A stretch of DNA of 64,000 nucleotides, taken from positions 2,170,001-2,234,000 of the forward strand of contig JAEBUN010000001.1 in assembly GCA_023014365.1 (NCBI GenBank). The letters run 5' to 3'. The notes under the pieces were generated by a model. It made no database searches. It had not been told where the DNA came from and saw only the letters and a program-made list of their open reading frames with translations. Each line of letters opens with the position of its first letter. Within the stretch, counting starts at the first letter, position 1. The position numbers and the translations under genes are program-made. This document shows, in pieces, positions 45,343-56,853 of the stretch. This DNA comes from Lepiota brunneoincarnata. Taxonomy: Eukaryota; Basidiomycota; Agaricomycetes; Agaricales; Agaricaceae.

Positions 45343-45649
45343 TCTCGAGCGTCCATACCCATTCGGTGGACTCTCTAGTTCCAGCAGCAGCAAAGTGATG
45401 TAGCGAGAGCTTGTGTGGCGAGTTGCGAACGACACATTCTTTTCTTGAGTTCTTTTCGGAAGATCGAAACCTTGGAGTTTCCGCTAGGAAAGGTTGTCGT
45501 TCGGGTCCTGAGTCTCATGGTCAAAAATACGGACGAAAACACCTTTCCATTAAGTCGCTAGACGCCTCAAGGCCAATAGGTAAATCGCGCATGAAAGTTT
45601 ATCGAGCCCGCGTGTTCTCTGTATTTCTTGTCGGAAATGCGGAAAGTTT
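45343..45649. other. intergenic, nothing recognised
   Basis: The 3' flank of RPN13. An open frame at 45411-45653 has no recognisable feature and is not called. Confidence 0.45.
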
Positions 45650-46078
45650 TTAACACCCCCACCGGTAATGAACACCCACTCCTCTTTTGAGTCCGAACTC
45701 GTGTTGTTTTATTTTGGGTTCTTCATCGACTGCGGGCGTGTCGTTAAGCTCTGAGAAGTTTGGGAAAGGTGCATTATAGACGCGTCCAATAGACCTTTTG
45801 TTTGACATTCTGAGTGTCATCTCTGCTCTCTTTTCCGACCCTGTGACGATGGCATCTTGGGTGTTGAGCGCCCATATGCTTGCGCAGTCGGGCATGGCGT
45901 GTGGCGGTATAGAGACTTCATTTGAGAGGATACATTCATCAGAAGAGCGGCTCCGCGCTCGAATCGATGTCCCAGTGGATCCCATGAGCGTCGAATCTTC
46001 CTCGGTATTGGTCCGGCTAAAGAACACCGTAATGGAGGTTAAAATAATGCCTAGAATATGATTGATTAAACGAAGCAT
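45650..46078 (-). CDS. hypothetical small protein with N-terminal hydrophobic segment
   Basis: A single open frame of 142 residues that starts with a hydrophobic stretch (MLRLINHILGIILTSITVFF), which could be a signal anchor. The rest is hydrophilic and low in recognisable motifs (ECILSNEVSIPPHAMPD, KRSIGRVYNAPFPNFSEL). I do not recognise a family. It lies between two conserved genes and ends 33 bases before the last exon of Nse2, on the same strand. It may be a real orphan gene or a chance frame; GC content does not decide it. Confidence 0.35.
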   Translation of the reverse strand: MLRLINHILGIILTSITVFFSRTNTEEDSTLMGSTGTSIRARSRSSDECILSNEVSIPPHAMPDCASIWALNTQDAIVTGSEKRAEMTLRMSNKRSIGRVYNAPFPNFSELNDTPAVDEEPKIKQHEFGLKRGVGVHYRWGC

Positions 46079-46110
46079 AATGTGTGGGTGAAGAGAATGT
46101 TGGGCTGAGT

Positions 46111-47422
46111 TTAGTCAACAACCTCTTCCGCTTCACTATCTTCTTGAGCACTCTGCAACCGTCGTTTATGGGCCTTGACCTTCTTCGCAAGTGCCTTGTC
46201 CTGCTTGCAATCGGCCAGTCGGAAAGATTTAGTACACCCCGTTGCAGGACATTTGTTGAGTGAACTCGGATTACGAAATGTCACCCTTATGGCAGCACCC
46301 GAGAACGAGTGCCCGCAGACAGAGCTGTGAAGTTCCATCAAGAACCATTTGAGAGAAGGGTCCCATAGCAAGCAGATCGTGTACGTACGATGTATAGGGA
46401 TCTTCAAGCAAGGTGAGTGTAATGGGGCAGAGATAGGTTTGGGTTACACCGCCGATTTCGAGGTCGTCATCATCATCGCTGTTATCCCCATCCTCTATGC
46501 CAGAACAAGCCGGGTCAGACAACACTGCATAGTTCCCATAGAATATTCTTCACCTCGGGGGATGTAGTCCGTAACCGGAGGCATAGGAGTCCCAGGATTC
46601 TGCGCGTCCTACAGACCCACATATGAATTAATTAATGGGCAACTACGAGTGCAGACGTGGTCCTTGCCCATATGCTTGACCTGAACCCGATATAGTCCGT
46701 GTGCTTCGCATATTTCTGGCGCGTGGTTTTGCTTTTGTAGTTTGCAGTATTTGCCTTAACGCCTTTGATATAAGCTTCGAGGACGCCCACCTAGCGGAGT
46801 GTGAGAGTGATTTTAATTTTGTTGACAGGGAGGACATGCAATCTCTTCTCCTTGCAGACCAGCTTGGCGCAGACTCTGAAGAGCATCCGCATGAGCATTC
46901 ATTATACTTCTAATATCAATATTTTCACGCATAAGGGCGTCGATTTCGTTTACGGCCTATCCAAATGACAGCGTGGATTAATGTCACAGCCGGCGATGGA
47001 TTTTTTCGCACCTCTTTGGCATCCTCCTTGTCCTGAAACTCAACCAACGCGGATGCCGTGTCTCCAAAGAACTGGGTGGGCCTCGCGATAACTTGGGAGA
47101 GCTTCTCCCAATCATCCGCCAGTCCGAGGAGTTTACCCAGCTGATCCCGTTTCAGAGGCTGATCGCCGAAATTTCGCACGTCGATAATCTCGTCCTCGTC
47201 CGACTCTGGCTCCTCATCCGCCACTCGTAGGGCACGCTCTTTTCCTTTCTCCTTCCTTGTTCCCCGACTTGGCTCTACCTCGCCCTCTTCGACGTCATCC
47301 CTGGTTGAGTCCAAGGGCACCGTATCATCTTCGATATCTGACTCATGGCGACGAGCGGCTTTCCGACGGGAAGAAAAAGTAGCAGGCATTGCCAGAGGCG
47401 CGTCACAATCTAAATGAGACAT
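46111..47422 (-). CDS. Nse2/Mms21 SUMO E3 ligase of the SMC5/6 complex
   Basis: The C-terminal SP-RING finger is clear: TYLCPITLTLLEDPYTS, then after an intron VCGHSFSGAAIRVTF, and NKCPATGCTKSF with the remaining zinc ligands. This places it with Nse2/Mms21, the SUMO ligase that docks on Smc5 and acts in DNA repair. The N-terminal half is acidic and charged (EGEVEPSRGTRKEKGKERA), then helical (NIDIRSIMNAHADALQSLRQ, VLEAYIKGVKAN), consistent with the Smc5-binding helices. Introns are near 46990-46900, 46800-46830, 46620-46680, 46520-46570 and 46325-46390. I use ATG 47422; a downstream ATG at 47389 is also possible. It is divergent from the uS12 gene, with 96 bp between starts. Confidence 0.78.
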
Positions 47423-47518
47423 AGCCACTGACGCGTTGATGTTTGGTATTGGCATGCAAACCAAATAGAGCATGTCCTTTCCGAATCTCACACACAACCT
47501 GTTTGATCGCCAGCCAAA

Positions 47519-48127
47519 ATGCTCCCAAGTCTTCGTGCATTACTACGGGCACCTACATTCACGCGTAGCCTCGTTCCCTATCAACACACCTCCAATAATA
47601 TCTCCGCCTCATTCCGCTCCTTCCACGCTACACCCTCGACATGGGTCACCATGAATCAAGCCATGCGCCGCAAAAAGCCCAAGAAAGTTGAAAAGTCAAA
47701 GTCCCCGCTTCTTGACGTGTGCCCGCAGAGGAAAGGCGTATGCACACGCATGATCATTGCCACGCCCAAAAAGCCCAACTCGGCTAAGCGGAAAGTCGCC
47801 CGAGTCAAACTATCCAACGGAAACTCTGTACTGGCTTATATTCCAGGAGAGGGCCACAATCTTCAGGAGCACAGCGTAGTCCTTGTCAGAGGTGGTAATA
47901 CGAAGGATTTGCCTGGTGTTGGGTACGTGTTCCCTTCTTCCCTCCTGCAGGAACTTTGTCCACACGTCCGATTATGCAGCTACAAAGTTGTCCGAGGTGC
48001 ACTAGACTTTAACGGTGTCGTGGGTCGACGTACAGCCCGCAGTCAATATGGGTAAGCTCAAGTGTGTCCGGTTCTCGGCCTCTTTGTCTAATACTCCGCT
48101 AGTGTTAAAAAACCCAAAAAGTCATAG
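47519..48127 (+). CDS. mitochondrial ribosomal protein uS12m
   Basis: The bacterial-type S12 of the mitochondrial small subunit, at the decoding centre. A presequence ([20 protein letters not shown]) precedes the conserved core: [67 protein letters not shown] and [19 protein letters not shown]. Then come [16 protein letters not shown] and the stop at 48125-48127. An intron of 57 nt (about 47922-47978) splits GVG|YKV. It is a multiple of three with no stop, so retention would add 19 residues in frame. A second intron at about 48053-48104 precedes the last exon. Confidence 0.93.
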
Positions 48128-48255
48128 TCACTGCACGAACTTGAAGGCTATTTCCCGTCCTTAACTATTACTGCCTTTTATTCTCAATATATATTAACCA
48201 TAACATTGATATGCACTCCGGCCCAAAAACGAAAGCAAGGTAGAACAAAAAAGTA

Positions 48256-51200
48256 TCAATCAAGTTTTCGTAATGTCCCTGTCTGTCGCAGTTTCTCTTC
48301 CCTTTCCCTTTGCTTTCTTGTTAGCTTCTCGATCTCGATATTCAATGCCCAACACCACGCGTCTCTCTCCAGCTTGCTGCGTGTCTTGCACACAAGAACT
48401 CTATGCTTCTCCGAAAGAGGGGGAACCGGCTGTGACTTCGAGCTGCTAGCAGGATTCGCCGCGGCACCAAGTATAGGTCGCGGAGGAACCACCGTGACAT
48501 GTTTTCGATAGGAAATTACAAACAGCATGTCCTCATCACGATCATCTGCTTCAAGTCCGTCCTCGTACCGTCGAGCCAAAGCGGGCGCATTTGGTTTGTA
48601 TTGTCCCTGGGGCAATAGGAGCGCAGCGAGATAACCTGAGCAGACATACGCATCCATGAGGTTAACTTTCTTTTTCATAGCTTTATGCAGGGAGTTCTGA
48701 GGCACAACACGGAAGCAGATCAAATGCCCGTCCACCAGAAACAGCCGCACAAGTCTAGATAGGGGGGGAACAATGGTCAAACAACTCTGCAAAGAAACCA
48801 AACGCCTAAGAAGATCGTACTTGTATTGTCCACGGAGACCTTTCCTCATGTAGAGTTTTCCTTCCTTTACGATAGGCCGGCATCCATCGATAATGCACCA
48901 GTTGAACAGAGCATCCAAAGCGGGATATGGCGCTGAAAGGTCCGGATTCTCCGGAGGAACTTGGTGCTCATCGCAAACCCTGATCTGGGGTGTAACGCGA
49001 GGGTGTCTAGCTTGCGCAAGGTCGATTTCGTCTTTCGCGTCCGTCCTATGCCGTTGCTTCCAATATAGAACAAGAGCCCGCAGTCTCTCCACCCATTCAT
49101 TAGCCACGCGGCGAGAGTGAACCTATGAGCTCAACTCACTTGAAGCTAAGAATACAACAACACGAACAGTCACATACCTCGAATCGCACGATGCACCCTG
49201 TGTTGAGCAACAGCTCAAAGGATCGCTTCATCTTTAAGCGTTGCTTGTCAGCGGTCTTGTCGAGACCTTCTTCACCACCTTCATCTTCATCATCGCTGTC
49301 TGTCCTCCCATCTACGCGGGACCAGGCATTGAACCGGGAGCTATCCTCTGTCAGATGATCATCCTTCTGATCGTGATGTTGCTGCGGAACGGTTTGAAAA
49401 GCTCTTCGTACTGCAATAACGTTCCGCAAGTCACATACTCCGTTGGCGTGCATAATTTGATAGACCCCTCGTTCAATCTCCACCTTCATTATAGTTTGCT
49501 TATATTCATCCATGTTACCTAACATCAGCGCAGAACCAGGTGGTGATGGAGGTTGTGCCTGATGAGTTGCCAGCGTGAAGAGGTTGTCTTGGTAGTTAGC
49601 AAGATACAAGGGTTGCTTGGTTTGTGCACCGGGTCGTATTCGTTCGACATAACCTTCCACTGCTGGAGGCTGGGCAAGAACAGTGCCATCTTTCAGGTGT
49701 AGGAAAGTCGGATAATGTTCGGCAACACGCAATTCAAGCACAGGCGCCTGAGGTGACTTGATACACAAGTCAGTGCATAGTAGTGAACGGTTCGATGTAA
49801 AACCTACATTTCTAAACGCAACTCCGCAGAGGACTGACCATTCCCTCTCCTTGCCATCAGCATCCTGATCCAACCACACCCAATCTACTTGAGTCTCAGC
49901 TCGCCAAGCAAGTTGTAACGTCCTTCCTCTCTGTCTCTCGTATTCGACGAAGTTGGTCCAACCTGGCACCGGTTTGAGCGATCTTATACACAACGCAATA
50001 ATGTTACGCCGACTGAGCATTCTTGCCGCTTTGTCGGTGTCCAGAATAGCCTGCGCTGGGAGGTCGACAGCGACCCTTGTACCGAGGCGTGGGTTCCGGA
50101 CATCAATACTTTTGGGAATTTGGCCACCCAAATGTCGCCTGTGATTCGTCAGTACGTAGACGAGGCAGGGTGATGATTGTGATCGCATACCATAACTGCC
50201 ATGTCCAGTCATAGGCCCTCGATCTGCTCTTAGTCTTGAACACATAGATATTGGTGCCTTCAAGCTCGCTGCTGAATTTCCACTTGTTTTTGTTTGAATT
50301 GAAATACGTCCGCATCGGTTGGCAGGTGATACAAAATGTCATGTCCACGAATGAATATAAGGATAGATGTGTCCGTGCCGATTTCAAGGGTATAATATAG
50401 GCGAGGTGCTTATGTCCAACCACCCACTCTTGCAGGGAGGTAGCCTGATGCAGATTTAACGCAAGCATTCATACCAATGTGCTAAACAAACTCACATAGT
50501 CCTCATAAACTTCAATAATGTCCCCTCGCCATGCAACCACGAACTCTGCCCAATCTTGGTATTGCAAATCCCGCGTGACGCGATTCATCGACTCATCAAA
50601 ATTGGGATGAATATTTTCAGCCTTCGTACGGCTTACTCTAACAAGCATTCTGTCTTTTGGAAGTAGCTATTAGTTGATGATGACAACACCCATTCCAGTA
50701 TGATGCATACCTCTGAGCACAACGTCTCCCCAGACCAGATCCTGAGTGGGCGTGTTGGCGGGCGACTGAACACTCGCTGCAGCGCTTGTGGTACCTTCGA
50801 GGGTGGTCGTGGTCCTTCCAAGTACCTCCGAGGGAGAAACTGGACTCTGGACCATCGAGGCTTCCTCAACTACCTCGCTATAGTGAACCTGCTTCTTCTT
50901 TCCTTTCCCCAGAGAGCCCCCAATATCCGCAGGTGAACTGGATATATGAAACTCCGGCCGTTGTGCAGGATGAAGCGACGAGCCGGCCTTGATAACAGCC
51001 GGCGAGGATGACAATGGTCCAGTACTGGAAGTGATAGGATTGACATCATCTCCAATGGCATTCGGAATTACTGAACGAGGCTGAAGGGACGATGAACTTG
51101 TCGTAAATGTGTCCTTCGCGCTAGCAGAAGCACCTTCGTATGCAGTCGGCTCACTACTGTCCAGTGCTCGAACATCCAGAGGAACGTCATCGTCTTGCGG

Positions 51201-51704
51201 TACAACACCGGGTGCTGCTGGTTCATCCAGGACGTTGACCCCAAGCAAGTGTCCCACCTCGAAGCTACCGCCAATCCATCGACTAGGTGCCGTTTCGCGG
51301 ATATGACCATGCCGTTGCCCGTGCCTCCTGTGCCATACAACCCCCCACTCGCTTTCTCTCCAGTGCCTTAGAAGGTCCTCGGTTCTGTCCCTCTCTTGTT
51401 TGATGCCCCAGTCCTCTGCCCTGCCGCCTTCGCTCATGAAAAAATGAAAAGCATGATCCCTGATGAGCTGGGATACATCTGTGTGGCTATCTGAATCGCC
51501 CTCAGGAGTTGATGTTCTTCCCAGAAAGACACCCTTATGGTGGTGCTTGTGAGCATGGGCTTCCGTCTGAGAAACTATACTCTCCGGCATGGGACCTATG
51601 AACACCCTTCGATGCAAATGAGTTGCGATTGGAACGCCGTCCGGGTTCTCCGAGCCGCCACCACTATCCATACGAGATTGTACTACGGAGGAGCCCGCGG
51701 TCAT
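48256..51704 (-). CDS. Spo71/Mug56-like PH-domain protein
   Basis: A large protein whose N-terminal half is disordered and contains HRRVFIGPMPESIVSQ, a block typical of fungal Spo71/Mug56 proteins. Ordered regions follow: WAEFVVAWRGDIIEVYEDY, THLSLYSFVDMTFCITCQP, GTNIYVFKTKSRSRAYDWTW and GWTNFVEYERQRGRTLQLAW. The C-terminal PH domain contains VKEGKLYMRKGLRGQYK, VRLFLVDGHLICFRVV and RSKLERDAWCWALNIEIEKL. Yeast Spo71 recruits the lipid-transfer protein Vps13 to the growing prospore membrane; that role in this organism is inference. Start ATG 51704 is the first true ATG. Splice joins I checked keep frame. Confidence 0.7.
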
Positions 51705-51973
51705 ACCAAGAGTGGAATCCAAGGGCAGGATATCTGAACAAGCTTAAGCGCCAAAACGTCATTCAAGGATGCAGCACAGCACGTGAACATGATTATACAA
51801 GTAATCTATACAACAAAGTATATAAATGTTAATCTTTCTCCTGATTCCGCCAATTAAGTTGTTGCCTCATGATCTCATGCGAGTCGTGCACATAATGTTC
51901 AGACTCCTGTCGTTCAAACCTGTAAAGGGAAAGTAAATCATTTGTCTTACTGTGCCAACAAATTCAAAACTGC

Positions 51974-53150
51974 TCACTCGACTTTAGCACCCTTGACATG
52001 CATGTCAGGCTCACGAAGGGCGAAGGGGTTGACATCGGTATTTGGGTTGAGATTAGCTAGGCTGTGGTTTACGAAACGGTGCGTGGTTTCGTCAGACCGT
52101 ACTGCGTAAATAACATCAAGTAGTTTAGCGTCCTTTGGAAGACGCCAGTAGTCAATTGCAATCTCCGGTGCTGGCATATCAGTCCTTAACATGATGTGAG
52201 CAAATCGAAAGCCGAAAGGGCCGGAGGACGATCCTACCATTCAGGGATCCGGCCGGCCTCCAAGTCAGCAATGCAACGAGTGCTAGCCATCGGTAAGAGA
52301 CGAATCGGCACAAACAATCACTAAGACACCTTACTATGTCAATACAGCCTCCTCTTCAAGGTGACCAACAAACCGGTGACAGGCGCGAGGAGAAATAAGG
52401 TACGATAAGACTGCAGAGAATTATTGAGCTGCTTATTCACCCAAGATAGCGATTGGACTGACAGAACAGGTTGTAAAAGACACCCTGTGCACCAAGAACT
52501 AATGCTCTGAAGAATAGCGATGGCTTCCGCAAGTGCATGAAAGTCCTGTTTGCAAAATTAAATTCTCTTACAACACACAAAATAGATCGCACATACATGA
52601 GATGCATTCTCTCGTTCTCAGCTTCCTCAAGGCAAGTGTGGATCCTGGATTACCAATAAGTCGTGAGAGCGATCTTCGGAGTTGAAAGCACTGACCATCC
52701 ACTGTCACGACGCTAGGGTACCAGGTTAGCCAGCCGGAAACCAGAGTGATGGACGCACTCACCATAAGCCGGAGACTGGTTAAATGACGTAATGTTGCGG
52801 CAACCATGCCTGGTACTCCAGCGATACTTTCCAGGAACAGGATCCTCTGTAAGCTGGGTTGGCATCATCAACGAGGTTCCGAATGGATAGGCACTTACAT
52901 TTAGCCAAGCTTTGTCATCCAGAAGATAACCGGCTTTACGAAGCTCAGCGATGGTCATTTTTGGATCAGGCGGACCATCGACATGTTTGTAGCCGGAAAC
53001 CCAGTCGAACATTGTACGGGCAAACCTGACAAGGCCATAGGCGAACTTGTCAGAAATTGACTTCCTCTCTCTGAATAGGACCTGGAAATGGTTGGTGATG
53101 TGATCATGTCAAACGTGACTTCCGCATACCTTCACAGCCCTCAACTCATC
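51974..53150 (-). pseudogene. AOX1: alternative oxidase, 3' part (gene split by transposon)
   Basis: This holds the catalytic part of the mitochondrial alternative oxidase, a di-iron ubiquinol oxidase that bypasses complexes III and IV. From the break it reads LRAVK, intron, VLFRERKSISDKFAYGLVRF, TMFDWVSGYKH, RILFLESIAGVPGMVAATLR (first Glu ligand), [19 protein letters not shown] (E..ExxH), HLEEEAVLTYTRCIADLEAG (Glu) and [18 protein letters not shown] (ExxH). All ligands are present and all seven exon joins keep frame, so there is no decay besides the insertion. Without its 5' part it has no presequence or promoter. The 7-bp duplication ACTCATC at 53144-53150 marks the edge of the transposon. 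Confidence 0.92.
53144..53150. repeat. 7-bp target site duplication, left copy
   Basis: ACTCATC directly abuts the left end of the element. An identical copy abuts its right end at 60326-60332. One copy belongs to the original AOX exon. Confidence 0.9.
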
Positions 53151-53185
53151 CCCAGTGAAAAATCCCAGGACCCTGACGGACCAAG
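53151..53185 (+). repeat. left terminal inverted repeat
   Basis: Inward from the edge it reads CCCAGTGA, a 15-base diverged middle, then TGACGGACCAAG. Aligned with the right end without gaps, it matches at the outer 8 and inner 12 positions and differs at about nine positions in between. Confidence 0.85.
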
Positions 53186-53600
53186 AAGGACTGACGCAGA
53201 ACAGTCTGTGGAGGTCCTTGACAGTCGGTATGGAGCCTGGAGGCAGGAATTTCGGGTGGCTCAAACGACTCGTAGGGACTTCCAACGACTTAGTTCTGGC
53301 ACGCTCGGTATCGCTCCCCAATGCCTCCTTTATTCCTCATCCTACATAATAACTAAATTTGGTAATGCCGACCCGACAACCGCCGTGCGCCCCCGCGCCT
53401 CCACCCATCCCCATCTGGCTACCTCCGCCACCCGCCCCTTTGGTACCCACCCACCCTCGCTACCTCTACCGGACTCCTTCCCTCAACCATATACCCTTCG
53501 GATGGACCATGTGTAAAGAGAGAATAATGATATAGTATGCTGTCAGTCGAGCGTAATGAGAATGAGGCTCAAAATCGTGTAAATCACTCACCATGTGGGT

Positions 53601-56600
53601 TCAGTTAGTGTCCTGAGCCTTCTTCTTCCCGCCGCGGCGTGTTGCTTGCTTGGAACGAGCTTGAGATTGTTTTGGGGCACTCTGAGCTTGCTTTCCCGAA
53701 GCTTCAGTGAGCGAAGCGGTCATGGTTGCCACATAACGCTGGCACTAGCATAAATACATGGTCAGTAACAAAGCTGATGACGTGGCAACTGAAACAACTT
53801 ACTCCTTCCTCCCTGAAGGGCTAAAACATGACAGAGAAAGGCGAAAGTCATCGAAAGTCAGAGGATATTTGAGAACTTCAACATTGAAGCATACCTGCCG
53901 CTCAACTGGGGTCAGACCGTGCCACCAAGCTGTGAAGTGCTTGTTCTTGTTCTCTTTGTCATTCGCGTGTTCGAGTGCCCATCGTACACCAGCAATGTGC
54001 CTAAAATGATACAAAAATACATAGAATGATTACAATAGAGTAACACACTCACTCGGTGCGATGACTTTTTGCATTCGGCTTGTATTTATGATTGGGATTG
54101 AGTCGAGAAACTAGTGATGTAGCTTCACCATAGAGCTCGGGCTCGTCCGGGGCAACCCCTGAAGCTGGATCCCATGTTGTGCTGCCAGGATCTGTGACTT
54201 GCCGGCCCACTGCTTGGGGATCGGCTTCACCCAGTTGAGATGAGGGTACAACTTCTCCCCCAGTATGGAGTGAATGGTTAACGACAACAGCATGGGAAGG
54301 ATGGTGATGATGAGCTGAGGTGAGGTCTTGTGATTGGAGGCCGTTGGCGTTAGGTTGTGATGAAGGAACGACACTGGGATGTCGTGCGTGACTATTTGCA
54401 TTGAAGGGGCCATCAGGAACGTCAGGTGGCAGCTGGTGATGGCTAGAATTCAAGCACGTTAATCAAGATATGTTCAAAGTAAATTAATCTCAATGGACAA
54501 CAAACCTGGGAGTGAGATTGGGACGACGAAACTTGCTGAGACTGTGGAATAATACAGTTATGCTGATTATTAACCTGAGACGGTCCGAAAGCTTGTGGTT
54601 GCATTGAAATTGATGGAGAATGCGAAGTAAAAGTGGGATGACATGGGGTCGAAACTGGAGATTGCAATGTGAGAGCTGGAAATGACGGTGGTGATGAATG
54701 AGACTGTGATGCAGGAGCCTGAGAATGCGGTGTGAGAGACTGAGAGTGTGATGCGAGAGACCAAGATTGAAATGTGAGAGGCTGCAATGTAAGAGAGTCT
54801 TGAGAATGTGATGCGAGAGAAGCTTGAGACCGTGATGTGGGAAAACTTTGAGTCTGCGGCACAAGAGACTGAGTGAGTAGAGATTGTCGAGGCTGTGATG
54901 CAAAAGGATCTTCCTGAGACCGCGGAGAAAGAGACTGCGACGACTCTTGAGATTGCGATGTGACGACCTGAGCCAACTTGGGCGGGAGCTTCTGATGTGA
55001 TGGGGGTACCAAGTTGTTCTGCCAATGATTGTCAGATGATAAAGCACCAGTGCACGGAAACACATACTGTCAACACAACTCCAGGTCTCGCTCCCCCAGG
55101 AGCAACAAAGGCTGGGACCTCAGGCATTTTGTGGCCAGGACAAAGGGTAAAGCCTGAGGGATTGGACAGTATATCGTGGTTCATGAAATTGGGGTTTGGG
55201 CCGGACGTTGGCTGAGCATGAGGTGCTAGCAAATGAGCTGGAGCTGGATGAGTCACAGGTGTTGGAGAAGGTTGCGGTGTGTGAACGGGGTGTGTGCTGC
55301 GAAACCCTACCGAGGGAGTTGCAGGTGTTACATACTGACGTTCTGGGTGGGAAGGGGTTGGCTGGTGCAGGGATGGCATCACCTGCGATGGTCCTGGTGT
55401 CTTCAAGGCTCTAGCTGGTGGTGGCATCTAGAGAGATTGGGTTAGAAGAAGGGGCAGGTGAAGGATTAGCAGCTGATGTACCATGGATTTTGACCGCTTC
55501 CAGGTTGGTGAGTCGACTGCACCAGGTATCTCGGTGCTTGCCCGCCTCTTTCCTCGAGTCTTCTCAGACCCACCCTGAGGCGCAGGGATAGGGTCACGGT
55601 TCGCAAAACTTGAGTACTTGAAGTTGTCGAGGAAAATTTCATATGCCTTCCAGTGGTTCTCGCACAGCTGAAGGAGAGGATGTTTCTTTTCCATAACAGC
55701 AAAGTAATGATCCAGAACCGTATCACCAACATCACCTAACTTTTCAGGAAGGACGCCAACACGGTAGAAATCGTTCCAGATGTGACGAGCTGTTGCCCGG
55801 ATTTTGTTGGCTTCGGCCTTTGAAACTGGTTCACCTGTGGGATTGACAATGTAGTAGGCGGTGGCATTATCAATGTTCGCATCAAGGGACTTGTAACTGG
55901 AACCATTGGACTTGAAGCTCAGCCAGGTCGATCGTATCCAGAAGAGTTTGACCTGCTCATGATGTAGTTTTGGGGCTTTGATTTCACGAAGCGGCTTCTC
56001 AAAAATCAAAGGAGGTATACCACCGATGTCATTGATATGTCCAAGGAGGCTCTTATAAAGCGATCTGTCATAAATAGTTAGCAAGGTGCTAAAAATGATA
56101 TGTTTTAACTTACTCAGTTTGGCTCAACTTGGCTGAGAGCTCGATATTCTCTATCCTCAACTTCTCAACCATCTTTGAGAGGCTTCGTCCATCCCTCCTG
56201 CTTTCCTCCAAAGCTTCTACACATTTCCTGACAGCAAGGTTACCAGACTTGATCAATGATTCAATCGAAAGAGTAGGGTTGCGTAGGGATGGCTCAGGCA
56301 GGGCAACAACAGTTGGGGAAGACAGGGATCGGATCTGCGATAGAACGTCAGTATGGGTACTTTGGAGAGCTGGGAGCATTACCTGAGGGGATAATGAGTG
56401 CGGTGAGGGTGACTTGTTGTTGTCTTCTTTGGAAGGCTTGCTGGTGGCTACTCCATGCTCGGCACGGAATTTCTCCTGGAGACGGGGAGGTAGGCCTTCC
56501 CAAGGCTTGTAATTTTGCTCACGATCACGCTCGTACTGTGAGATATTTGTGAAATCAAATGTGTCATTGTCAGGGTCATACCCTGGTGGGAATATATTGG

Positions 56601-56727
56601 CAAAATTGTCGAGCATCCGATAATCTTGCGTTGATAAACCCAGTTGGGACTCGGAATTTTCCTGAGAGAGAATTTGAGTATAATGGTTAGCATCACGCTC
56701 AGCAGATTTGTCATGGCATGATCCCAT
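53601..56727 (-). CDS. second gene of the transposon, unknown accessory protein
   Basis: A gene of several exons, predicted at about 800 residues. The N-terminal part has FDFTNISQYERDREQNYKPW and a coiled coil (KMVEKLRIENIELSAKLSQT). A conserved-looking globular region follows after an intron (SLYKSLLGHINDIGGIPPLI, VKLFWIRSTWLSFKSNGSSY, ARHIWNDFYRVGVLPEKLGD). The middle is Pro/Ser/Gln-rich with degenerate S-Q-S-H repeats (54500-54990). Near the end come HIAGVRWALEHANDKENKNK and FTAWWHGLTPVERQ, then a basic tail (ATRRGGKKKAQD). I recognise no enzyme domain. Its place inside the element and shared strand suggest an accessory protein comparable in role to TNPA of plant CACTA elements; that is inference. 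Splice joins I checked keep frame. Confidence 0.65.
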
Positions 56728-56853
56728 AGCAATAGGAGGAGCAGAAAGCGATATACTGATAATTGTCAAGTAGAATAAGGGACAGTCTTTGTGTATACTA
56801 CTATTCTAGGTTTTCTGATGGTGCATCAATAACTATACAGTTAATTGATCCCA

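Noticed and set aside
53088..53516. Plus-strand frame across the AOX/transposon junction
   Set aside because: It spans the AOX exon, the target duplication and the inverted repeat, so it is an antisense chance frame.
55196..55445. Plus-strand frames inside the transposon
   Set aside because: They are shadows of the Pro/Ser/His-rich exon on the minus strand and have no motif of their own.
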